Assembly: GCA_029939635.1 (NCBI GenBank)
Contig: JAOZSN010000046.1
Location: 1-18,834 of the forward strand
Origin: Deltaproteobacteria bacterium
GTDB lineage: Bacteria; Desulfobacterota; Desulfobulbia; Desulfobulbales; SURF-16
Length of the DNA: 18,834 nucleotides
Direction: 5' to 3'
In this document: positions 13,470 to 18,834 of the stretch, piece after piece
How the letters are laid out: each line of letters opens with the position of its first letter
Numbering within the stretch: the stretch's first letter is position 1
Made by a program: the position numbers and the translations under genes
Notes under the pieces: model-generated
The model's database searches: none
What the model was told of the DNA's origin: nothing
What the model saw: the letters and a program-made list of their open reading frames with translations, nothing else

Positions 13470-13498
13470 TTGACAAAGACGCAGGGGTCGGGTAATTC
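13470..13498 (+). promoter_or_regulatory. Possible promoter of the porin-like gene
   Basis: A perfect TTGACA at 13470-13475 is followed 17 bases later by a poor -10 (TAATTC). Only the -35 is convincing. The leader would be about 265 bases and would contain the hairpin and the 7-mer element. Confidence 0.3.
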
Positions 13499-13593
13499 AA
13501 ATTATTGTATTTTCGTAAGTTTAGTATTAAATTTTGTTCTTAATTTCACGTGGAGTTAAGAATCTGCCGGAGATTATCCGGCGACGGAAGAAT

Positions 13594-13693
13594 AGTTGCA
13601 AGTAGCAAGTAGCCAGTTGTCAGTTTATGACTGTTGTCTAATTAAAGATAGCTTCCACAAACTAGCAACTAGCAACTAGTAACTAGTAACTGC
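13594..13693. repeat. Inverted arms of CTAGTTG-type 7-mers around the shared palindromic centre
   Basis: Left arm about 13594-13626 with units CAAGTAG (twice), CCAGTTG, TCAGTTT. Right arm about 13660-13693 reads, on the complement, CTAGTTA and CTAGTTG units. Between them, GTTGTCTAATTAAAGATAGC (from 13633) matches the centre of the 5928-6050 element at most positions and is followed by the same TTCC/TACC-like end. Arms differ completely from that element, the centre does not. Confidence 0.75.
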
Positions 13694-13767
13694 TGTTTCG
13701 TTTTGGGGGAGCAGACCCTGCTAGCGGGTTTGCCCGATATGTCATCTGTTTTTTGGAGGAAGAGAAG

Positions 13768-15720
13768 ATGATTAAGAAGTTATCCGTACTGGCCCTGGCC
13801 AGCTGCCTGGTTATGCCACTGGCCGCTATCGCCGGTGACCTGGAAGATCGTGTAGAAGAGCTGGAGACCCAGCTGGAAGAGCAAGGAGAGGCCTGGGATC
13901 TGGCCGCCCGTATTCAGTTTTCCGGTGATATCCGTAACCGCGCTGATTTTGCCCACACCGCTGATACTGCTAAATATTATAAAGCCACGGATCTTGCCAC
14001 GGGAGCGCAAGTATTTGTTGATGCCTACCCTACATTCAACGCTATGGCAAATAATGCAGCAACTGATACAATTGCTGAAGTGTTGGCTGCTATGGGCCCA
14101 TCAATGGGTTCTGAGGCTGCCTTTATTGCTGCTTGGGGGCCAACTACTGGTGGTGGTAATGGTAGCTTTACCTCTGCCCAGGCTAGTGCAGTATATTTTA
14201 TGTTCACTGATCCTGCTGTAGGTGCCATGATGACTGCTATGGCTGGTGCTGGAGCACCTACGTCTACCCTTTCAAATGCGATGAGTTCCTATGAAAATCT
14301 CATTGGTTTTATGAAGGGTTTGCCTGCCTCCTCTCGGAAAGCCATCTTTGATAATATGGGCTATACTGCGACTCTGGCTACCAAATACGAGAACGATTCT
14401 ATGTACTCCACCCGTCTGCGTCTCAACATGCGGGCCAAGGCCACCGAGAATATCGAGGTCAAGGTTCGTCTGGTCGGCTATAAGATCTGGGGTATGCAGG
14501 ATATGCCTGAAAATATGTCCGAAACCAATGAGGATGGTGTCCATGATACCAATAGCCCCTATTACCTCAACGGTCGCTCCTTTGATGGTACTGCTAGTCG
14601 TCAACCCAGTGATAACAAACTTGCCATTGACCGTGCCTTCATGAACTGGAATAACATCGCTGGCCTGCCCATGTGGTTTTCCGTTGGTCGTCGTCCCACC
14701 ACTGATGGCCCTCCTGCCCAGCTCCGTATGGGTGCTGATAAGCGTATGGCCACTCCTGTTAATTACATGGACTATCCCTTTGATGGTGCCTCTATGGGGT
14801 ATGCGTATTCTCTACCCATGGATATGGATGGCTCCGGTCGTTTCCGCATCTGCTATGGCCGTGGCTTTGAGTCTGGTCCTTCTCAGACCGATACTGGCAT
14901 GAATGATGTGGATTTTGCCGGTTTTAGCTGGGATGTTATGAAGAGTGGTGCTCGTTTTATTAACCTGCAGTCCTTTGCCGCCTTGAACCTCTTTAACGTC
15001 CCAGGCGATACCTATTTCCCCAATCCCTTTGAAATGGCTCAAAAGGCTAGTTATGAGGCTGGTCAGACAGCAGCTGCCCAGAATGATTTTGCTGCAACAG
15101 GTATGACTGATGCGCAGATTGCTGGACAATATGCTTCTTCAGCCCCTGCGAATACCTATCTTGATCGTAAGAATATGGGTAATGTTTACCACACCTCTGC
15201 TGTTTATATGGACGAGATTGGCGGCATTAATTATTTCGGTACCCTGGGTTGGAGTCGTTCCGATGCCAAGGGTGTTGATGAGTTGGGTGTTAGTTTGTTA
15301 GCCGACAATTGGGCAGCGCCGGAAACTAAGGATGGCTACGGCGTCTATATCGGTGGTCGCTATGACCTGGATGATCTTGGCCTGAAGCTTGGTCTTGAGT
15401 ACAACTGGGGTTCTGAGAACTGGTTGGCCTTTACCCCTGGTCATGATGATATGTACAGCTCCAAGCTGCAGACCCGTGGTTCCGTCTACGAGGCATATCT
15501 AATCTATGATCTGCCCAGTGGCGAGGCTATCTCCAAGTTTGGTAAGGCCTTCATGCGTCTCGGTTACCAGTACTATGACTACGAGTACACCTACTCAGGT
15601 ATGTGGCTCGGTACCCCCAATAAGATCGATGACATCAAAAACGATCCAATGATGGCTCAGTTCTATGCTCCAATCGATAAGATGCAGCAGGTATATCTGA
15701 CCCTTGAGGCCTATTTCTAG
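13768..15720 (+). CDS. DUF3373-type outer-membrane porin-like protein
   Basis: 650 residues from the ATG at 13768, with GGAGGA ending 7 bases upstream. A Sec signal peptide (MIKKLSVLALASCLVMPLAAIA) is probably cut after AIA at 22. A short acidic coiled coil follows ('LEDRVEELETQLEEQ'), then an amphipathic beta-strand pattern starting 'IQFSGDIRNRADF'. 'SVGRRPTTDGPPAQLR' near residue 310 and the final '...LTLEAYF' with C-terminal Phe are typical of DUF3373 outer-membrane proteins of sulfur- and iron-reducing bacteria. Function of the family is uncertain; a channel is inferred. Two stretches (about 68-204 and 414-466) are rich in Ala, Gly, Met and Thr and interrupt the barrel. The coil and Ala-rich segments suggest periplasmic anchoring and large loops. 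Confidence 0.85.
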   Translation: MIKKLSVLALASCLVMPLAAIAGDLEDRVEELETQLEEQGEAWDLAARIQFSGDIRNRADFAHTADTAKYYKATDLATGAQVFVDAYPTFNAMANNAATDTIAEVLAAMGPSMGSEAAFIAAWGPTTGGGNGSFTSAQASAVYFMFTDPAVGAMMTAMAGAGAPTSTLSNAMSSYENLIGFMKGLPASSRKAIFDNMGYTATLATKYENDSMYSTRLRLNMRAKATENIEVKVRLVGYKIWGMQDMPENMSETNEDGVHDTNSPYYLNGRSFDGTASRQPSDNKLAIDRAFMNWNNIAGLPMWFSVGRRPTTDGPPAQLRMGADKRMATPVNYMDYPFDGASMGYAYSLPMDMDGSGRFRICYGRGFESGPSQTDTGMNDVDFAGFSWDVMKSGARFINLQSFAALNLFNVPGDTYFPNPFEMAQKASYEAGQTAAAQNDFAATGMTDAQIAGQYASSAPANTYLDRKNMGNVYHTSAVYMDEIGGINYFGTLGWSRSDAKGVDELGVSLLADNWAAPETKDGYGVYIGGRYDLDDLGLKLGLEYNWGSENWLAFTPGHDDMYSSKLQTRGSVYEAYLIYDLPSGEAISKFGKAFMRLGYQYYDYEYTYSGMWLGTPNKIDDIKNDPMMAQFYAPIDKMQQVYLTLEAYF

Positions 15721-15734
15721 TCGATAGTTACTTT

Positions 15735-15762
15735 TCGTAACGTTTAGCGTTTAGCAGTATCT
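15735..15762. repeat. Single short arm of CGTTTAG-type 7-mers
   Basis: GTAACGTTTAGCGTTTAGC: two full units and flanking partial units at 7-base spacing, immediately before the porin terminator. No inverted partner arm is seen. Confidence 0.4.
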
Positions 15763-15769
15763 AGAAATG

Positions 15770-15812
15770 AAAAGACCGGATTCTCCGTTAAGGAGAGTCC
15801 GGTCTTTTTTTT
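15770..15812 (+). terminator. Rho-independent terminator of the porin-like gene
   Basis: AAAAGACCGGA (15770-15780) pairs with TCCGGTCTTTT (15798-15808), extended by TCTCC/GGAGA around a GTTAA loop. Eight T follow (15805-15812). Fifty bases after the stop codon. Confidence 0.92.
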
Positions 15813-15854
15813 GGGTTAGTGGTTCTTAAGAGCCACATTAGTGTTTAAGTTGCA

Positions 15855-15882
15855 TTGACAAAAGGTATTAAATTGGTATATT
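15855..15882 (+). promoter_or_regulatory. Promoter of the brnT-brnA operon, near-leaderless
   Basis: Perfect TTGACA (15855-15860), 16-base spacer, TATATT (15877-15882). The expected start of transcription coincides with the brnT ATG at 15889. Two GGTAT boxes (15864 and 15875) stand 11 bases apart inside the promoter, a plausible but unproven site for the ribbon-helix-helix antitoxin. Confidence 0.7.
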
Positions 15883-15888
15883 TTTGAT

Positions 15889-16153
15889 ATGAAATTTGAA
15901 TATGATCAGCGTAAAAGTTCCAAGACCAAGATGGAACGGGGGTATTGATTTTGTTGAAGCGCAGATTTTATGGGACGATGACAACCTACTGGAGATTCCA
16001 GCCAAGACTGTTGATGATGAAGGTCGTTGTTTGGTAATTGGAATGATTGGTGAGAAACATTGGTCGGCAATTATTACCTATCGTGATGATTCGTTGCGTA
16101 TCATTTCTGTTCGTCGGGCAACAAAAAAGGAGGTAGCACTCTATGAAAGCTAA
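15889..16153 (+). pseudogene. brnT: BrnT-family toxin, broken by a +1 frameshift
   Basis: The family start is at 15889: 'MKFEYDQRKSSKTKMERG', then TAT and TGA (15946). In another frame the rest continues as 'GIDFVEAQILWDDDNLLEIP' to 'LRIISVRRATKKEVALYES'. Deleting one G from the run at 15938-15942 joins them as 'MERGIDFVEAQILWDD', giving 87 residues with the typical BrnT order. BrnT is an RNase toxin with a RelE-like fold; the C-terminal 'R-I-I-S-x-R-R-A-T-K-K-E' motif is preserved. A downstream TTG at 15896 or ATG at 15902 could start a truncated intact frame with an unrelated N-terminus. The end overlaps the antitoxin start by 11 bases. Sequencing error, real inactivation and slippage remain open. 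Confidence 0.88.
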
Positions 16154-16367
16154 AGAATTTGACCAAAAATTTGAGCAAGGTGAAGATGTGCTTGATTATT
16201 TGGATCTGGACAAGGCAAAAAGGCCAAATCTTGAGATCAGGCGGGTCAATGTTGATTTTCCCTCCTGGGTCATCCAGGCCCTTGATAAAGAGGCCAAACG
16301 TCTTGGCATCAGCCGTCAGGCCTTGGTAAAGGTATGGATAGCCGAAAGGCTGGAAAGGGCAGCGTAG
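16143..16367 (+). CDS. brnA: BrnA-like antitoxin (ribbon-helix-helix)
   Basis: 74 residues; AAGGAGG stands just upstream of the ATG at 16143, a much stronger site than anything before the toxin. The N-terminal half ('MKAKEFDQKFEQGEDVLDYL') is the toxin-binding type segment. The C-terminal half, 'RRVNVDFPSWVIQALDKEAK' followed by '...LGISRQALVKVWIAERLE', is a ribbon-helix-helix DNA-binding fold with the beta-strand RVNVDFP and two helices. It should form a dimer that binds BrnT and the operon promoter. Toxin-first order with an 11-base overlap is the usual arrangement in brnTA. The frame is intact. Confidence 0.88.
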   Translation: MKAKEFDQKFEQGEDVLDYLDLDKAKRPNLEIRRVNVDFPSWVIQALDKEAKRLGISRQALVKVWIAERLERAA

Positions 16368-16422
16368 CCAGGAGGTTATCTGGGAAATCGTCTAGAGAGC
16401 AGAAAATGGAAGGGGGATGAAG

Positions 16423-18591
16423 TTATTTTTCCCTTTCCCTCTGGCCATTCAAAAAACCACGCACCAGCCGTGCTTCTTCGTATCCTGCCACCCCATCCAT
16501 GGCCTCCACCACTGGTTTTAGCATACCGTCACCATGGTTTTTAAATTCTGCGCTGAGTTTGCTAATGACATCGGCTGGCAGCAGGGTGGAGATATCCTCA
16601 AGCTCAGCCATGGTGAATAATTTCTCTAAATGACTGGCAATGGTGCTGGTGGCTAATTCTCGTTTATTGGCAATTTGAGCTAAGTTAAGACCCTGCTTGG
16701 CTAGTGCCATGGTCTCTGCCAAGGTATCGGTGACTATGGCGGCTGTTGGTGGGGCGGGGGCCACCTCTGGCAATGGTTCTGGGCGGTCAAGTTCAGGGTT
16801 CGTGGCGTTAAAATCGGTGATGGCGCTGAGGAAATCAGCACCATATCTTTCCAGCTTTTGCTGACCCACCCCATGGATGGCAAGGAACTCACCTGGGGTG
16901 GCCGGGAAGAAGCTGCTCATCTCACGCAGTGAGCGGTCAGAAAAGACGACAAAAGGTGGTACGTCATCGCGGTCGGCCAATTGTTTCCGTACCCCGCGTA
17001 ATTTTTCAAAGAGGTCAGGGTTATGGTTGCTGGCAGTACGGTCTGGTGCTGCTGCTGTGGCTGCCTCACCTTGTAATTGTTGGAAGCTGAAGGGAGCACG
17101 GCCATAGAGAACATCTTGGCCCTTGGCAGTTATAGTCAAGGTGGGAAAACGATCACCACCGGCTGTAAGCAGGCCATGGCTCTGCATACTATCACACAGC
17201 CTGCGCCAATATGGTTTGGGGCGCTTACTGCCTACGCCATAGGTCTTAATCTGGTCATGGTTGAACTGCATGATCTTCTTGGTCTTGGCACCACAAACAA
17301 TATCAATGACATGGGCGGCACCAAAACGTTGACCCGTGCGGAAGATGGCACTCATCAGCATCTGCGCCTCGGTGGTGGCATCCACCTGTTCTACGCCTTG
17401 ACGGCAGACATCACAGGCCCCACAGTTATCTTCTTTGAAATCTTCCTCAAAATAGGCCAGCAGCTGGCGACGTCGGCATACCGCAGTTTCAGCAAAGGCG
17501 GTGATCTGTTTAAGTTTCTGCCAGCCAATACGTTGTTCTTTTTCACTTTCCATCTGGTCGATGAAATTGCCCAGGCGCATCATGTCGCCACGGTTATAGA
17601 GGAGCAGGCAATGGGCTGGTTCGCCATCACGACCAGCCCGCCCAGTTTCCTGGTAATAGCCCTCTAAATTCTTGGGCAAATCACCATGGATAACAAAGCG
17701 TACATTAGATTTGTCAATACCCATGCCAAAGGCCACTGTGGCGACAATGACCTGGGTCTGGTCACGGTTGAAGGCTTCCTGGTTTTTGGCTCGTACGTCT
17801 GGGGCAAGACCGGCATGATAGGGGCGGGCTTGGATGCCTGCTTTTTGGAGATAGCTGGCCGTTTTTTCCACATCAGCCCGGCTGAGGCGATAAACAATGC
17901 CTGGTTCACTGCCTTGAGCGCGAATGGCGCGTTCAATCTGGCCTAAGGCACCCTCACGGCGCTGCACCTGATAAAAGAGGTTGGGACGGTTAAAAGAGGC
18001 TCGAACAGTAAAGGGCTGGTGTAATTGCAAACGGGTAATAATGTCTGTTTGCACCTGGCTGGTGGCTGTAGCAGTGAAGGCGGCCACTGGGCAGTCTGGC
18101 AACCAGGTTTTGAGCTGGGATAGATTGAGATAGTCAGGACGGAAGTCATGGCCCCATTCAGAGACACAGTGGGCCTCATCCACTGCCACAAAGGAGACTG
18201 GGGCCTGGCTTAGTATTGATTGCATGGTGGCCATACGTTCTGGGGCCAGGTAGAGCAGGTCTAAGGAGCCTTCTTTAAATTGTCTGAGAACCTCACTACG
18301 TTCCTGAGGCGGTAAGGAGGAATTAAGGTAGGATGCCTTGATTCCCACGGCCCGGGCAGCATCCACCTGATCCTTCATTAAGGAAATAAGGGGGCTGATC
18401 ACCAGGCAGGTGGCAGATTTTAGCAGGGCTGGAATTTGGTAGCATAACGACTTGCCGCCACCGGTGGGCATAACGGCAAAGGTATCTCGACCTGCCAGGA
18501 TAGCTTCAATAATTTCCTGTTGGTTGGGGCGAAATTTTTTGAAGCCAAAGGTGGTGTGCAGGGTGGAGAGGAGGGTGTCTGGAGTGGGCAT
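16423..18591 (-). CDS. recQ: ATP-dependent DNA helicase RecQ
   Basis: 3'-5' DNA helicase in recombination and replication-fork repair. The 722 residues exceed the about 600 of E. coli RecQ. The Q-motif region 'FRPNQQEII' (20-28), Walker A 'MPTGGGKSLCYQ' with K47, 'DEAHCVSEWGHDFRPDY' (DEAH box), 'TATAT', and 'QETGRAGRDGEPAHC' of helicase domain 2 are all present. The zinc-binding cysteines appear as 'VCRRRQLLAYF' and 'CGACDVC'. An RQC winged helix and an HRDC domain ('LFEKLRGVRKQLADRDDVPP', 'FLAIHGVGQQKLERYG') follow. After a Pro/Ala-rich linker there is a C-terminal HTH-like segment 'LAQIANKRELATSTIASHLE' (about 640-665), an extension seen in many bacterial RecQ. The ATG at 18591 lacks a ribosome-binding site; TATAGT sits about 11 bases upstream. 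Confidence 0.97.
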   Translation of the reverse strand: MPTPDTLLSTLHTTFGFKKFRPNQQEIIEAILAGRDTFAVMPTGGGKSLCYQIPALLKSATCLVISPLISLMKDQVDAARAVGIKASYLNSSLPPQERSEVLRQFKEGSLDLLYLAPERMATMQSILSQAPVSFVAVDEAHCVSEWGHDFRPDYLNLSQLKTWLPDCPVAAFTATATSQVQTDIITRLQLHQPFTVRASFNRPNLFYQVQRREGALGQIERAIRAQGSEPGIVYRLSRADVEKTASYLQKAGIQARPYHAGLAPDVRAKNQEAFNRDQTQVIVATVAFGMGIDKSNVRFVIHGDLPKNLEGYYQETGRAGRDGEPAHCLLLYNRGDMMRLGNFIDQMESEKEQRIGWQKLKQITAFAETAVCRRRQLLAYFEEDFKEDNCGACDVCRQGVEQVDATTEAQMLMSAIFRTGQRFGAAHVIDIVCGAKTKKIMQFNHDQIKTYGVGSKRPKPYWRRLCDSMQSHGLLTAGGDRFPTLTITAKGQDVLYGRAPFSFQQLQGEAATAAAPDRTASNHNPDLFEKLRGVRKQLADRDDVPPFVVFSDRSLREMSSFFPATPGEFLAIHGVGQQKLERYGADFLSAITDFNATNPELDRPEPLPEVAPAPPTAAIVTDTLAETMALAKQGLNLAQIANKRELATSTIASHLEKLFTMAELEDISTLLPADVISKLSAEFKNHGDGMLKPVVEAMDGVAGYEEARLVRGFLNGQREREK

Positions 18592-18785
18592 GATATTTAA
18601 TACTATAGTTGTAGAAAATGTGCGTAAAAGAAGTGATTGTCTATGAATTTGTCACCTGTCCGTGCCAAATCGCCGGAGGGAGGGATGGTTCTCTCCGTTC
18701 CGCGACACCACATGGCTTGCTTCCCTAAATTCGCTCAAGCTCAAACCACGATCACGCGGCATTGCCGCGTGATCGTGGTTTTTTT
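18592..18785 (+). ncRNA. Possible small RNA ending at an orphan terminator
   Basis: No ORF is convincing between the recQ start and the strong plus-strand terminator at 18743-18785. The segment contains one stem (CGGAG...CTCTCCG near 18673-18697). No known RNA family and no good plus-strand promoter were recognised, so this is only the simplest explanation for a terminator with no gene before it. Confidence 0.2.
18743..18785 (+). terminator. Strong rho-independent terminator, perfect 18-bp stem
   Basis: AAACCACGATCACGCGGC (18743-18760), loop ATT, and the exact complement at 18764-18781, followed by T up to 18785 (seven T from 18779). The complement side has only TTT, so it works mainly on plus-strand transcripts. 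The only plus-strand sequence directly before it is the recQ upstream region. Confidence 0.85.
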
Positions 18786-18834
18786 GTAGTGAACTTAGGA
18801 ACACAAGGAAAGTGGTGTCCTAGCCGAAAAAAAC

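Larger units (their letters stand above)
13253..13767. other. Intergenic region upstream of the porin-like gene
   Basis: About 515 bases separating the divergent HEPN and porin-like genes. It holds an 8-base palindrome AAACGTTT near 13307 close to the HEPN start, a possible promoter at 13470-13498, a small hairpin GCCGGA-GATTA-TCCGGC at 13566-13582, and a 7-mer element (13594-13693). It is A/T-rich compared with the housekeeping genes. No gene recognised. Confidence 0.5.

Noticed and set aside
513..13693. CRISPR array
   Set aside because: The repeats are 7-8 bases, degenerate and contiguous, without spacers of regular length and without cas genes.
13768..13810. Lipoprotein signal (LASC at residues 10-13) in the porin-like protein
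   Set aside because: The Cys is too close to the N-terminus for a normal lipobox, and a clear A-I-A cleavage site follows at residue 22, as expected for a barrel protein.
17077..17667. Plus-strand ORF of 196 codons inside recQ
   Set aside because: Lies entirely opposite conserved RecQ helicase motifs; shadow frame.

Overview
The window looks like a chromosomal segment of a sulfate-reducing-type bacterium of the Desulfobacterota, most plausibly a Desulfobulbales relative. This rests on protein style and gene content (a DUF3373-type outer-membrane protein, a selenocysteine tRNA, a flagellar rod gene, a glycogen synthase of the 'AGAGGVKDV' type, and dispersed 7-mer repeats between genes). It is an inference from recall, not a database match.

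Layout. Bases 1-192 hold the start of a flagellar rod gene (probably flgF) on the minus strand. Bases 687-10305 are a plus-strand run: aroK and aroC (shikimate pathway), glgA, a hypothetical protein overlapping glgA, gap, and a very large protein with an ATP-grasp domain and a phosphohistidine domain like PPDK/PEP synthase but with no PEP/pyruvate barrel. A convergent gene (10361-10828, minus) encodes a small protein with an H-x3-C-x2-C motif and an acidic Pro/Ala/Glu-rich tail. It is followed by selC (tRNA-Sec) and by minus-strand glyQ, with no glyS beside it.

Bases 11.9-16.4 kb are an accessory region. It holds three toxin-antitoxin modules (RelE/ParE with its antitoxin, HEPN-MNT, BrnT-BrnA) around a DUF3373 porin-like gene. 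The RelE/ParE and BrnT toxins both carry a +1 frameshift at a run of five G/C bases, while both partner antitoxins are intact. A RecQ helicase with a C-terminal extension (minus strand) and a perfect orphan terminator hairpin close the window.

The most unusual layer lies between the genes. Many gaps carry arms of degenerate 7-mer (once 8-mer) tandem repeats, usually in inverted pairs. The arms come in several sequence 'dialects', but three elements share one short palindromic centre (GTTATCT...AAGATAAG type). One element runs into glyQ and supplies its last 20 codons, an octad version supplies the end of the hypothetical gene after glgA, one abuts the start of the large dikinase, and two look like bidirectional terminators.

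How the genes fit together: aroK/aroC act in chorismate synthesis, and glgA/gap in glycogen and central carbon metabolism. The dikinase-like protein sits next to the latter and may transfer phosphate to an unknown acceptor. The three toxin-antitoxin modules and the loop-rich porin give the glyQ-recQ interval the look of a variable island.
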